In this document: piece by piece, positions 23,870-32,378 of the stretch
Layout: each line of letters starts with the position of its first letter
How positions within the stretch are numbered: the stretch's first letter is position 1
DNA from: an uncultured Lachnospiraceae bacterium
GTDB taxonomy: Bacteria; Bacillota; Clostridia; Lachnospirales; Lachnospiraceae
DNA: 33,767 nucleotides
Direction of reading: 5' to 3'
Assembly (NCBI GenBank): GCA_945868305.1
Contig: CAMBKU010000027.1
Span: forward strand, 1 to 33,767
Program-made: the position numbers and the translations under genes
Notes under the pieces: generated by a model
Told to the model about the DNA's origin: nothing
The model's input: only the letters and a program-made list of their open reading frames with translations
The model's database searches: none

Positions 23870-24349
23870 TTATTTTTCCATTTCGCGAATCAGATTTACC
23901 ATCTCAATGGCACTGACTGCGCAATCAAAACCTTTGTTTCCTGCCTTTGTACCGGCACGTTCGATGGTTTGCTCGATGTTTTCTGTAGTCAGCACTCCAA
24001 ACATCACTGGAACGCCGCTCTGTAAGGACACATTTGCAATACCTTTTGACACCTCGCTGCATACATAATCATAATGGGAGGTGTTTCCACGGATTACGGC
24101 ACCCACGCAGATAACTGCATCATACTTTTTGCTCTCTGCCATCTTCGCTGCAATCAGAGGGATTTCGAATGCTCCTGGTACCCATGCGACCGTAATGTCT
24201 TCATCTTTTACTCCGTGACGTTTCAGACCATCCAACGCCCCCTCCAGCAATTTGGACGTGATAAATTCATTGAAACGGGATGCAACGATTCCGATGCGCA
24301 TATCTTTTCCTGCGATTCCTGCTACTAATTTTCCTTCTAATGTGTTCAT
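23870..24349 (-). CDS. ribH: 6,7-dimethyl-8-ribityllumazine synthase
   Basis: A 159-residue enzyme that joins the ribityl-pyrimidine and the four-carbon unit to form lumazine, the step before riboflavin. [43 protein letters not shown] and [12 protein letters not shown] are the family motifs; the His of SHYDY is catalytic. The 139-base gap from ribBA holds no clear promoter or terminator, so it is probably in the rib transcript. AAGGAG precedes the ATG. Confidence 0.97.
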   Translation of the reverse strand: MNTLEGKLVAGIAGKDMRIGIVASRFNEFITSKLLEGALDGLKRHGVKDEDITVAWVPGAFEIPLIAAKMAESKKYDAVICVGAVIRGNTSHYDYVCSEVSKGIANVSLQSGVPVMFGVLTTENIEQTIERAGTKAGNKGFDCAVSAIEMVNLIREMEK

Positions 24350-24488
24350 TGTTTTTTCTCCTTTTTTATTATTGTTATTTAGACAATTGCGAAACTCTCA
24401 AATTTTCTTAATTTCTGTACATGAACGAAAAAAGCATTCCTCATTCTTCCTGACTATGTCCACAAATCACATGAATTGCACATATCAT

Positions 24489-25700
24489 CTACTTTATCTC
24501 ACCGACATTCAGATAATGACCCATACGCCTTTTCTTTGTCATGAGATAAAAGGCGTCATGCGGATTTGCCTTGATTTCAATCGGCACACGCTCACTGATT
24601 TCCATGCCAAAATCTGAAAGCTGGTAAACCTTATCCGGATTGTTGGTCAGAAGTCTTAACGTCTTAACACCTAAGTCCTTTAAAATCTGAGCACCGATAT
24701 AATATTCCCGCATATCACTCTGGAAGCCCAACGCCAGATTCGCTTCTACCGTATCCATGCCCTCACTCTGCAGCTCATAAGCTTTTAACTTATTCAAAAG
24801 TCCGATGCCTCTGCCTTCCTGCCGCATATAAAGAAGAATGCCTCTGCCTTCTTCTTCAATCATCTGCATTGCCTTATCAAGCTGCTCTCCGCAGTCACAG
24901 CGGGCAGAATGGAACACATCTCCGGTCAAGCACTCGGAATGTACTCTGCAAAGCACGTCTTTCCCGTCACCGATGTCTCCTTTTACCAGAGCTACATGAT
25001 GCTCCCCGTTTAGCAGGTTGCGATAGCCATAGGCGCGAAATTCTCCATAGGCCGTCGGAAGAATCGGGCTTGCCACCTGCTCCACCAGCTTTTCGTGCTT
25101 TTTACGATAGTCCTGGAGTGCCTTTATTGTGATAAAACAGATATCCCACTTTTTCGCCAGTTCAATCAGTTGCGATGTACGAAGCATCCGCCCGTCATCG
25201 CCCATAATCTCACAACATAGTCCGCATTCTTTTAACCCTGCTAGCCTCATCAAATCCACCGTTGCCTCGGTGTGTCCGTTTCGCTCAAGCACTCCGTTCT
25301 TTTTTGCCATAAGCGGGAACATATGCCCCGGTCTTCTGAAATCTTCCGGTTTTGCGTCCTCTGCAACGATTTTTCTTGCGGTAAGCCCACGCTCCTCGGC
25401 AGAGATACCCGTTGTTGTTTCCCGGTAGTCTACCGATACCGTAAACGCAGTCTCATGGTTATCCGTATTGTCCATGACCATCTGCGGAAACTGCAGTTTC
25501 CGGCAAAGTGTCTCTCCCATCGGCATACAAATCAGTCCCTTACCGTGAGTCGCCATAAAATTTACATTTTCTGTCGTGGCAAATTCCGCTGCACAGATAA
25601 AATCTCCCTCATTTTCTCTGTCTTCGTCGTCTGTCACCAGAATCAGTTTCCCGTTCCGAAGTGCCTCCAGTGCCTCCGGAACCGTATTAAATTCAAACAT
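24489..25700 (-). CDS. ribBA: Bifunctional DHBP synthase / GTP cyclohydrolase II
   Basis: About 403 residues. The N-terminal half ([38 protein letters not shown]) is 3,4-dihydroxy-2-butanone-4-phosphate synthase, which makes the four-carbon unit. The C-terminal half is GTP cyclohydrolase II, with zinc ligands in [21 protein letters not shown] and then [13 protein letters not shown]. Both active sites look intact. I start it at 25700 (MFEFNT), because AGGAGG is 6 bases upstream. The start at 25727 would overlap ribE and lacks such a site. Confidence 0.97.
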   Translation of the reverse strand: MFEFNTVPEALEALRNGKLILVTDDEDRENEGDFICAAEFATTENVNFMATHGKGLICMPMGETLCRKLQFPQMVMDNTDNHETAFTVSVDYRETTTGISAEERGLTARKIVAEDAKPEDFRRPGHMFPLMAKKNGVLERNGHTEATVDLMRLAGLKECGLCCEIMGDDGRMLRTSQLIELAKKWDICFITIKALQDYRKKHEKLVEQVASPILPTAYGEFRAYGYRNLLNGEHHVALVKGDIGDGKDVLCRVHSECLTGDVFHSARCDCGEQLDKAMQMIEEEGRGILLYMRQEGRGIGLLNKLKAYELQSEGMDTVEANLALGFQSDMREYYIGAQILKDLGVKTLRLLTNNPDKVYQLSDFGMEISERVPIEIKANPHDAFYLMTKKRRMGHYLNVGEIK

Positions 25701-25716
25701 GTTTTTCCTCCTGTCT

Positions 25717-26346
25717 TTAAAACCCATAACGCGCTAAAAAAGTTTCATCTATACCACTTTTCTGCTGTACGAATTTTTCTATGTATTTTCCTACCAGATC
25801 GTTTTCCAGATTAACCTTATCCCCAATCTTTTTTTCTGCCAGCGTTGTTTCTGCCGCTGTATGGGGAATTACGGACACGGAAAAGTTATCCCGTTCCACC
25901 GCTGCCACGGTGAGGCTGATGCCGTCAATGGCTATCGAGCCTTTTTCTACAATATATTTCATAATTTCCTGTGTGCCAAAAATAGTATACCAAATCGCAT
26001 TGTCATCTCTTCTGATGTGAATAATCTTTCCTGTGCCGTCAATATGTCCTGCCACCATATGTCCGCCAAATCTGCCATCCGCTGCCATCGCCCGTTCCAG
26101 ATTAACATGGCTTCCTGGCCGCAGTGTCCCAAGTGCAGAACGGCTTAAGGTTTCGTTCATCACATCTGCCGAAAAGGTTTTCCCTGTAATCTCTGTTGCT
26201 GTCAGACAAACTCCATTGGTAGAAACACTGTCACCGATTTTTAAATCAGAAAAAATCTTGTCTGCCTGCACAGAAAGCACTGCCGATTTTGCACCTTTTC
26301 TAATTGCTGTAATTGTTCCAATTTCTTCAATTATTCCGGTAAACAT
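25717..26346 (-). CDS. ribE: Riboflavin synthase alpha subunit
   Basis: A 209-residue enzyme that converts two lumazines into riboflavin. Two lumazine-binding repeats are seen: [10 protein letters not shown] with [11 protein letters not shown], and [13 protein letters not shown] with [12 protein letters not shown]. The start overlaps the end of ribD by 16 bases, which means translational coupling. Length is normal. Confidence 0.96.
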   Translation of the reverse strand: MFTGIIEEIGTITAIRKGAKSAVLSVQADKIFSDLKIGDSVSTNGVCLTATEITGKTFSADVMNETLSRSALGTLRPGSHVNLERAMAADGRFGGHMVAGHIDGTGKIIHIRRDDNAIWYTIFGTQEIMKYIVEKGSIAIDGISLTVAAVERDNFSVSVIPHTAAETTLAEKKIGDKVNLENDLVGKYIEKFVQQKSGIDETFLARYGF

Positions 26347-27434
26347 GAATATTCCACCTCACTTTCCACCAGGATATCCTCCCCAATCTGCCGGATGACC
26401 GGATGAATGAGCCGAAAGCTATCTTTCGGCTGTGCAACGCCTTTTCCCTCCACTGGGCTCTTCGCCTCTGCCCCGCCAAAAATCTTGGGCGCAATATAGG
26501 TCTGCACTCTCTGCACAATTTTACTCTCCAGTGCAGAAAAATTTAGCGTTCCGCCCCCCTCTAAAAGAATACTGTCGATTTTTTGTTCTCCAAGCTCTTT
26601 CATCAGACATTCCAAATCGATATGCCCATCTTTTTTTGGAAGTGTTATAATCTCACAGCCCGCCTCCAGATAAGGCTTTCTTTTTTCCTCGTCAACACAG
26701 GACGAGGCAAGGATTGTCCGCACCTCTCCGGCTGTTTTTACCAAATTGCTAAAAAGCGGTGTCCGAAGTTCCGTATCACAGATAATGCGGATAGGATTTC
26801 TGCCACCGCAAATCCGGCAGGTCAGCATCGGGTCGTCGGCAAGTACCGTTCCCACGCCTGCCATGATTGCTGTATAGCGGTTTCTGTCTTTTTGCACATT
26901 TTCCCTGGCAGCTTCCGCCGTAATCCACTTGGATGCTCCCGTCACCGTTGCAATCTTCCCATCCATTGTCATGGCATACTTCATCACCACATAAGGTCTT
27001 CCTGTCTTTATGTAGTGAAAAAACACCTCATTTATATTGTCGCAGGCCTCTTTTAATACACCCGTATCTACAGTAATCCCTGCGTCCCGCAAAATCTGAA
27101 TGCCCTTGCCCGCTACCAGGGGATTTGGATCACCGGAGCCAACCACAACACGCTTAATTCCATTTTCAATGATTGCCTCCGTACAAGGCGGGGTCTTTCC
27201 GTAATGACAGCACGGCTCTAAGGTCACATAGATTGTGGCACCCGTCGGGTCTTCACTGCAATTCGCCAACGCATTGCGTTCAGCGTGCAGCCCGCCGTAC
27301 CTTTCATGCCAGCCTTCCCCGATGATCTTGCCTTCCTTTACAATGACAGCTCCCACCAAAGGATTGGGATTCACCGCGCCTTCGCCCCTTTTTGCCAGTT
27401 CCAGAGCGACTTTCATGTATTCTTCATCTGTCAT
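26331..27434 (-). CDS. ribD: Bifunctional riboflavin deaminase/reductase
   Basis: A 367-residue enzyme for the second and third steps of riboflavin synthesis. Residues 1 to about 145 are the pyrimidine deaminase with the zinc site HAERNAL and PCCHYGKTPPC. From about 146 to the end is the reductase, with YVVMKYAMTMDGKIAT, DRYTAIMAGVGTVLADDP-like sequence and LLEGGGTLN. It is the first gene of the rib operon. AAAGGAAAG precedes the ATG. The leader carries an FMN riboswitch and two terminators. Confidence 0.97.
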   Translation of the reverse strand: MTDEEYMKVALELAKRGEGAVNPNPLVGAVIVKEGKIIGEGWHERYGGLHAERNALANCSEDPTGATIYVTLEPCCHYGKTPPCTEAIIENGIKRVVVGSGDPNPLVAGKGIQILRDAGITVDTGVLKEACDNINEVFFHYIKTGRPYVVMKYAMTMDGKIATVTGASKWITAEAARENVQKDRNRYTAIMAGVGTVLADDPMLTCRICGGRNPIRIICDTELRTPLFSNLVKTAGEVRTILASSCVDEEKRKPYLEAGCEIITLPKKDGHIDLECLMKELGEQKIDSILLEGGGTLNFSALESKIVQRVQTYIAPKIFGGAEAKSPVEGKGVAQPKDSFRLIHPVIRQIGEDILVESEVEYSCLPE

Positions 27435-27504
27435 ATTGGCTTTCCTTTCTGCGTTCTTCTTTCATATGTGGAAACGGAGTATTAAAAGATACCCGACACA
27501 TATA

Positions 27505-27541
27505 AAAATAAAAACGCTCTGAATCAAAACTCAGGGCGTTT
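27505..27541 (-). terminator. Second leader terminator (T2) of the rib operon
   Basis: TCAGGGCGTTT (27531-27541) pairs with AAACGCTCTGA (27512-27522) across 8 bases, and TTTTTATTTTTA follows on the minus strand. One G-U pair is included. It lies 70 bases before ribD. Confidence 0.75.
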
Positions 27542-27570
27542 ACTTTTGTATGCTAAAAAATGTCTTGAAT

Positions 27571-27605
27571 CAAAAAACTCTGAAATGATATACATCATCT
27601 CAGAG
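27571..27605 (-). terminator. First leader terminator (T1) after the FMN aptamer
   Basis: On the minus strand CTCTGAgATGAT-gtat-ATCATttCAGAG is followed by TTTTTT. It starts about 35 bases after the aptamer, the normal place for an expression platform. Its left arm GCTCTGA could also pair with the right arm of T2 (TCAGAGC). Confidence 0.75.
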
Positions 27606-27638
27606 CCTATGTTCTACACTATTTTCACACAATACCGT

Positions 27639-27745
27639 ATCTTCTTTTATCCAGACTATACTGTCGGCTTCGGAGTTTCACCGAATCATGCCTTGCGGCT
27701 CGTGGGCTTTACCACCGGTAGGGAATCGCACCCTGCCCTGAAGAT
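27639..27745 (-). promoter_or_regulatory. FMN riboswitch (RFN element)
   Basis: The P1 helix is closed by ATCTTC (27745-27740) and GAAGAT (27644-27639). Inside, minus strand, are GGGCAGGGT, CCTACCGGTGG, AGCCCACGAGCCGC, CGGTGAAACTCCGAAGCCGA and AGTCTGGAT, the conserved RFN segments in order. FMN binding should favour the terminators that follow and shut down ribDEBAH. Confidence 0.95.
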
Positions 27746-27766
27746 TCTTATTCAATTTCGTTTTCT

Positions 27767-27815
27767 ATTATAGCGCATGATATGCTATTATACAAGCCTG
27801 TTTTTGCAGTCTAAA
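27767..27815 (-). promoter_or_regulatory. Two overlapping promoters of the rib operon
   Basis: Minus strand: TTGTAT (27790-27795), 17 bases, TATAAT (27767-27772); and TTTAGA (27810-27815), 17 bases, TATAAT (27787-27792). The -35 of the first overlaps the -10 of the second. Both would start just upstream of the riboswitch. Confidence 0.6.
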
Positions 27816-27875
27816 ATTTGTTCACTTTTCCTGTTTTGTGTTACCGGGAATGTATACTTACCGCTTTTTCTTCGA

Positions 27876-27904
27876 TTGCCGATATTGCCTCACCGTGCTA
27901 TAAT
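27876..27904 (+). promoter_or_regulatory. Promoter of the M20 amidohydrolase gene
   Basis: TTGCCG (27876-27881), 17 bases, TATAAT (27899-27904), with TGC directly before the -10. The start codon is 44 bases downstream. It is back to back with the rib promoters. Confidence 0.7.
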
Positions 27905-27947
27905 TTTCATAAAATATGCGCATACTGTTTTTAAAGGAGGTCTTTTT

Positions 27948-29114
27948 ATGGATTTTTATAAACGCGCTCTGGAATTAAACGACAGCACCGTGGAAAACCG
28001 CAGATATTTCCACACAAATGCGGAAGTCGGACTTCACATGCCCAAAGCCCAAAAATATGTTATGGACAAGTTAAAGGAATACGGAATCGAACCGAAAGAA
28101 TGTGGAAACGGTGTTACCGCAACTCTCGGTGCCGGCGGAAAGGTACTGCTTCTGCGGGCTGATATGGATGCCCTGCCGATGCCGGAAGAAAGCGGACTTC
28201 CTTTTGCCTGCCCCACCGGAACAGAAGCTCACACCTGCGGACACGATCTGCACGCTGCCATGCTGCTTACCGCTGCCAGAATGCTAAAGGAATGCGAATC
28301 CGATTTAAAGGGTACAGTAAAGCTCATGTTCCAGCCTGCGGAGGAGACTTTTGAGGGCGGAAAAGACATGGTCGCCGCCGGAATCTTAGAAAACCCGAAG
28401 GTAGACGCTTCCTTAGCCTACCATGTAGGTCCTGGCAGAGTTCCTGGTGGATATTTCTATAACAACGACAGCACTATGATGGCATCCTGTGATGGATTCC
28501 GCATTACGGTAAAAGGCAAGGGCGCTCATGGTGCCTACCCACAGCTTTCCACCGATCCTATTAATATTGCAGTGCATATCCACACCGCTTTGCAGGAGTT
28601 AATTGCAAGAGAATGCAATCCTGCGGATGCTTCCACACTGACTATCGGACATCTGGAAGCCGGAACTGCTTTCAATATTATTCCGGAAACTGCCATTTTA
28701 GAAGGCAGCATCCGCACCTCCACGCCGGAATCCAGAGAACTTCTCGTCTCCCGGATGAAAGAGGTGGCAAAATTAACCGCCCAGACTTTCCGCGGAGAAG
28801 CCGAAGTAGAAATGCTCTCCGAGGTTCCGCCGCTCATCTGCGACCCTGATTTTACAAACAAAATCTTAGGATACATGGACAAGATTTCCGCGCCGGTAAA
28901 ATATGCCATGCACGGTATTAAATCAAGCGGTTCCGATGACTATGCCGAGATTACTTCCAGGGTTCCGAGCTCCTACATGTTCCTCGCCGCCGGATTTGCG
29001 GACGAAGAACCGGGGCAAAGCCACAACCCAAAAGTACGCTTTAACGAAGATGTCCTGCCTTTTGGCGCTGCCTGCCTTGCTCACTGTGCCGTATCCTGGC
29101 TGGCTGAAGCATAA
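27948..29114 (+). CDS. M20 family amidohydrolase / N-acyl amino acid hydrolase
   Basis: A 388-residue cytoplasmic metallohydrolase of the M20D group, which removes acyl groups from amino acids or related small molecules. LRADMDALPM, THTCGHDLHAAM (zinc Cys/His), QPAEETFEGGKDM (catalytic Glu) and AYHVGPG hold the metal and catalytic residues. The middle lid domain has GKGAHGAYP. GQSHNPKVRFNED ends the metal site. AAAGGAGG fixes the start at 27948; the longer frame upstream contains the promoter and is not used. It is the only long plus-strand gene in the window and has its own promoter and terminator. The exact substrate is unknown. Confidence 0.93.
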   Translation: MDFYKRALELNDSTVENRRYFHTNAEVGLHMPKAQKYVMDKLKEYGIEPKECGNGVTATLGAGGKVLLLRADMDALPMPEESGLPFACPTGTEAHTCGHDLHAAMLLTAARMLKECESDLKGTVKLMFQPAEETFEGGKDMVAAGILENPKVDASLAYHVGPGRVPGGYFYNNDSTMMASCDGFRITVKGKGAHGAYPQLSTDPINIAVHIHTALQELIARECNPADASTLTIGHLEAGTAFNIIPETAILEGSIRTSTPESRELLVSRMKEVAKLTAQTFRGEAEVEMLSEVPPLICDPDFTNKILGYMDKISAPVKYAMHGIKSSGSDDYAEITSRVPSSYMFLAAGFADEEPGQSHNPKVRFNEDVLPFGAACLAHCAVSWLAEA

Positions 29115-29131
29115 AGGTACAAATTTTTGAA

Positions 29132-29179
29132 AAAGCAGGTAGAATGACACTGTGTTTTCCGTGTCATTCCACCTGCTTT
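29132..29179. terminator. Bidirectional terminator overlapping the end of the SDR gene
   Basis: AAAGCAGGTaGAATGACAC (29132-29150) pairs with GTGTCATTCcACCTGCTTT (29161-29179): 18 pairs, one mismatch, 10-base loop. TCTTTTT follows on the plus strand, and TTCAAAAATTT on the minus strand. It serves the M20 gene, and its right arm holds the last four codons and stop of the converging SDR gene. Confidence 0.85.
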
Positions 29180-29910
29180 CTTTTTATGCGGTGAAGCTGT
29201 GGCTTTAGCGTAAGCTCCGATACAAGCATCCCTTCCCGCTGGCTTAAAATAAATTCCACCGTCCGGGCCACATCCTCCGGCAGCAAATGGGCTTCTATCT
29301 CCTCCGCTGTCGTAAAATCTGCGTTCCGATAAAGATTTGTCTCGGTCATATCCGGGCAGATGGTCGTCACTTTGACGCCATATTTTCTCGCCTCGTCAAA
29401 AAGACTTTTTGAAAAACTAAGAAGCCCTGCCTTGGTAGCACCATAGGCGCAGCCATGGGGATTGGAACTTGTTGCCGTAACTGAAGAAATCTGAATAATA
29501 TGCCCCTGGTTTTTTTTCAATGTACGAAGGAGCTGTTGCGTCAACACCATTGGTACCTCCAGATTGATTCGCACCATTTCTGCAATTTTCTTCGGGTTTA
29601 ACTCCTCATGAAGACCGTAATAGGCAACCCCGGCGTTATTGACAAGTACATATATTTCCTGCTGTGCTGCAATCTGCTTTACCTTTGTACATAACGCTAC
29701 TGTATCAAGAAGATCACAGACAATCGGGTGAAACTTCCCTACTGTATCAGGTTCGCTTCCACTGTTCTCTATCGGTTTACATAATTCAGATTCTGTTTTT
29801 TCAAAATCCCTTCCAAACCCGAAAACCTCATAGCCCATTTTCAACAATGTCTTACTCACTTCCAATCCAATACCGGAGGATGCTCCCGTAACGATTGCTG
29901 CCTGCTTCAT
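29164..29910 (-). CDS. Short-chain dehydrogenase/reductase (SDR)
   Basis: A 248-residue classical SDR oxidoreductase. The cofactor motif TGASSGIG is at about 8-15, NNAG near 91, and the catalytic Ser and Tyr-x3-Lys in ISSVTATSS and AYGATKAG. Arg/Asp after the second strand suggest NADP(H) use, but this is not certain. The C-terminal tail (HRIKRKQVE) is basic, and its last codons lie in a terminator stem. It follows the SPL-like gene by one base, so it belongs to the same operon. Substrate unknown. Confidence 0.92.
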   Translation of the reverse strand: MKQAAIVTGASSGIGLEVSKTLLKMGYEVFGFGRDFEKTESELCKPIENSGSEPDTVGKFHPIVCDLLDTVALCTKVKQIAAQQEIYVLVNNAGVAYYGLHEELNPKKIAEMVRINLEVPMVLTQQLLRTLKKNQGHIIQISSVTATSSNPHGCAYGATKAGLLSFSKSLFDEARKYGVKVTTICPDMTETNLYRNADFTTAEEIEAHLLPEDVARTVEFILSQREGMLVSELTLKPQLHRIKRKQVE

Positions 29911-29911
29911 A

Positions 29912-30964
29912 TCAATTTTCCTCCTTCTCCCACAAAAATATCTTTTCTTCCGGCAAATACTCTTTTAATCGTTTAAGAAGATAGCTTTCCATCTGATTCG
30001 TCAGTTCCTTTGGATAGTGATACACGCCTTTGTCGTTCTCATAGGGGAACTGAACCACCGCCGAATCCGGCGCATTTTTCCGCATTTTTTTTAAATAATC
30101 CTGAGAAACCCGAAAACTGCCGACACTCACATCCAAGAGCTGTTTTAAGTCGATTTGTTCTGCCACCTGCTCCAGCATTCTCTCATAGCACTGCTGCCAC
30201 CCGACACAATAAATCATCGGGTCAAAACAAAGCCGCACCAAAAATCCCCGGCTTAACGCCTCGGCTGCGGCAGCCAGTCTCTGTTTTAAGGATGGCGTAT
30301 GATGCTCGTAAGCATCGATAACTTCCTGTGGGGAAAGTGTAAAGGCATAGACCACATGGGAAGACGGTTGCACTGTTTGAAAAAAACTGTAATTTGCACT
30401 TTTTGTCCGAATCTCAAGCGTAAGATTGTTTTTTCCCACGCCGTTTTCTCTGCCACAACGCTCCGCAAACTGCACCCACGCTTCGGTGTAACCCGTAACT
30501 CCTTCAAATGCCATCAAATCGGTATCATAAGAAACGCAGACATAAACATCATGTTCTCTTAAAACTTTCTCAATTTCATCAAAAATATCCTCCAAATTTA
30601 CAAACACCACCAGATTACCGGAAGGATACATTCCTTTCAAATAACAGTATTCGCAGTCATAAATACAGTTCATCATACAGGAGGTATAATAAAAATATGG
30701 ATTCCCAAAACTCTGACAGACCGGGGCGCCTTCATAGAGCAGCTTACCCTGCTTAGCTGCAAGAATCAAACTCTGCGCCTGATGCTGTTTTCCATAGTCC
30801 TGCCCTCTCCGGCAGAACATATCCTTATAATGGTCTATTTCTATGACCCAGGCTTTCGGAAATCCCGCAAGAATCTGCTTTGTCCTCGGATGTTCTCTTA
30901 CTGCCTTTTCCACATAAATATGGGAAAACGCCGAATTATAATAATTTTCGCTTAATTTCTTCAA
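29912..30964 (-). CDS. SPL-like radical SAM protein (spore photoproduct lyase family)
   Basis: A 350-residue radical SAM protein that follows the spore photoproduct lyase (SplB) plan over its whole length. The cluster motif is Cys100-x3-Cys104-x2-Cys107 (CIYDCEYC), with an extra Cys96 before it. Tyr106 and Tyr108 on both sides of the last Cys match the radical-relay tyrosines of SPL. The position of the essential H-donor Cys141 of Bacillus SplB aligns with Tyr146 here (VSYDTD); Cys143 is close. True thymine-dimer repair is thus uncertain. The first codon is TTG with GAGGGG upstream, inside the end of the nucleosidase-like gene (29-base overlap). Confidence 0.85.
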   Translation of the reverse strand: MKKLSENYYNSAFSHIYVEKAVREHPRTKQILAGFPKAWVIEIDHYKDMFCRRGQDYGKQHQAQSLILAAKQGKLLYEGAPVCQSFGNPYFYYTSCMMNCIYDCEYCYLKGMYPSGNLVVFVNLEDIFDEIEKVLREHDVYVCVSYDTDLMAFEGVTGYTEAWVQFAERCGRENGVGKNNLTLEIRTKSANYSFFQTVQPSSHVVYAFTLSPQEVIDAYEHHTPSLKQRLAAAAEALSRGFLVRLCFDPMIYCVGWQQCYERMLEQVAEQIDLKQLLDVSVGSFRVSQDYLKKMRKNAPDSAVVQFPYENDKGVYHYPKELTNQMESYLLKRLKEYLPEEKIFLWEKEEN

Positions 30965-31847
30965 AACAACGTTTCCCCTCTCTCTTATCTATACAGGGCA
31001 GCTTTCCGTCCGCATAAAACTCCCGCACTGCTGCCTGATAATCGATTCCCGCCAGACTCCAATAACAGGTATGTTGTGTCACAGTGGCTTCCATTGTCTT
31101 TGAACAATGCAAATCCTGGCATAACTGTCTGACCTGTGCTTCTCTTTTTTCCTCTTTCTCTGCCTTCAAAGCCACCGGGGCTTCTATTCCACGCAAAAAA
31201 TCAAGGTATGCTGTGAGTGCATCCAAGTTTGCTTCCATCTTTCTTTCCACCACTTCCGGCGTCACTGCATCGGTGCATCCACTATCCGACACCACTTTTA
31301 AAAACATCATCCGATGCGGACCAAAGAAATAGGCTCCCGCCTGATAAATCGCCGCGGCTTCCATATCATAGAGACGGCAGGGGTTCCTTTCATATCCTGC
31401 TTCGCTGCCTCTGCTCTCACCTACAGACATTTCTATACCGGCAACTTCATCTTTTTCTGTCGTAAACGGCACTGCTCCGGTAAGGATTTCCGCCTCTTTA
31501 AAACTATGCCGATATAGAATATCCGGGTAAAAGGTTCGCCCTGTGGTCTGCTCTGTAATTTTATTGCATAAAAAAATGCCTTCCGGCAAGACCGCCTCTC
31601 TGTCGGATAAAAGAGCACAGGTTCCGATATTTATAAGATAATCTTCCTCTCCCACCGGATACTCCGTACAAATGCTACTAACCGCTGCTGCCGCTTTTAT
31701 ATTTCCCACTCCGGTAAGTATCAGACGTATGCCAGCCGCTTCGTTATAAAAGATCTGAAAACGGGGATGATTTGTATCTTTTTTCAAGCTATAATGTCGA
31801 ATCAGACTTTTGCATTCCGGGTAGAGTGCTGCAAACAGGTAAAGCAT
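30936..31847 (-). CDS. Nucleosidase-like protein (MTAN/phosphorylase superfamily) with C-terminal extension
   Basis: A 303-residue protein. The first 220 residues follow the methylthioadenosine/S-adenosylhomocysteine nucleosidase plan: MLYLFAALYPECKSL, LILTGVGNIKAAAAV, NIGTCALL, YDMEAAAIYQAG (base and ribose site) and KVVSDSGCTDA (catalytic Asp). A C-terminal extension of about 70 residues has four Cys (LCQDLHCSKTME, HTCYW, LPCID). It is not part of that fold and I do not recognise it. Such enzymes can cleave 5'-deoxyadenosine, a radical SAM by-product. Coupling to the SPL-like gene makes that attractive, but it is inferred. AGGAGG precedes the ATG. Confidence 0.85.
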   Translation of the reverse strand: MLYLFAALYPECKSLIRHYSLKKDTNHPRFQIFYNEAAGIRLILTGVGNIKAAAAVSSICTEYPVGEEDYLINIGTCALLSDREAVLPEGIFLCNKITEQTTGRTFYPDILYRHSFKEAEILTGAVPFTTEKDEVAGIEMSVGESRGSEAGYERNPCRLYDMEAAAIYQAGAYFFGPHRMMFLKVVSDSGCTDAVTPEVVERKMEANLDALTAYLDFLRGIEAPVALKAEKEEKREAQVRQLCQDLHCSKTMEATVTQHTCYWSLAGIDYQAAVREFYADGKLPCIDKREGKRCFEEIKRKLL

Positions 31848-31919
31848 TTCCCCATCCTCCTTTTTCTGCTAATATGTTAAGTATAACACTTTTTTGTAAC
31901 CTTTTGCATCACAAAAACC

Positions 31920-31942
31920 AAGCCGGGTCAATGACCCGGCTT
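31920..31942 (-). terminator. Terminator of the ATP synthase operon
   Basis: AAGCCGGGTC (31920-31929) pairs with GACCCGGCTT (31933-31942) across 3 bases, and GGTTTTTG follows on the minus strand. It lies 4 bases past the atpC stop. Confidence 0.9.
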
Positions 31943-31946
31943 TATT

Positions 31947-32366
31947 TTAATACCCTATCGGTTTATCCTTACTGCTGACCTTAAGTCGCTCCATTGCTCT
32001 TGCAAGGGATGCTTTGGAACGATAATATTCCTGTATGCTCTGCTTTTGTCTGAGCTGTTCCTCTGCACGCTCTTTGGCCTCTTTTGCACGGCGGACATCA
32101 ATATCCTCCGGCGATTCACAGGTGTCTACGATTACCGTTGCACGGTTATTGATAATCTGTGCAAATCCAGTTCCTGTCACCCCATAAATCCAGTTGCCGC
32201 TTTCCTCCTCGATACGAATCTCTCCGATTTCCACAGCAAACGCCATATTTTCATGATGCGCCTGAATTGCTTTCTGACCATCTTCCAGAGGAAGGATAAC
32301 CTGCTTGCATCTTCCGTCAAAAAACACCTTATCACAGGCAATGACTTTAAGACTAAATGTATTCAT
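31947..32366 (-). CDS. atpC: ATP synthase F1 epsilon subunit
   Basis: A 139-residue subunit of the F1 stalk that couples rotation to catalysis and can inhibit ATP hydrolysis. The N-terminal beta-sandwich (SLKVIACDKVFFDG, VILPLEDGQKAIQAHHENMAF) is followed by the helical C-terminal hairpin (AKEAKERAEEQLRQKQ). AGGAGG precedes the ATG. It is the last gene of the atp operon, 12 bases after atpD, and is followed by a strong terminator. Confidence 0.96.
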   Translation of the reverse strand: MNTFSLKVIACDKVFFDGRCKQVILPLEDGQKAIQAHHENMAFAVEIGEIRIEEESGNWIYGVTGTGFAQIINNRATVIVDTCESPEDIDVRRAKEAKERAEEQLRQKQSIQEYYRSKASLARAMERLKVSSKDKPIGY

Positions 32367-32378
32367 GCTTCATTCCTC

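Noticed and set aside
27777-27947. A 57-codon N-terminal extension of the M20 amidohydrolase.
   Set aside because: It spans the -35/-10 promoter and the AAAGGAGG ribosome site; the M20 domain starts naturally at 27948.
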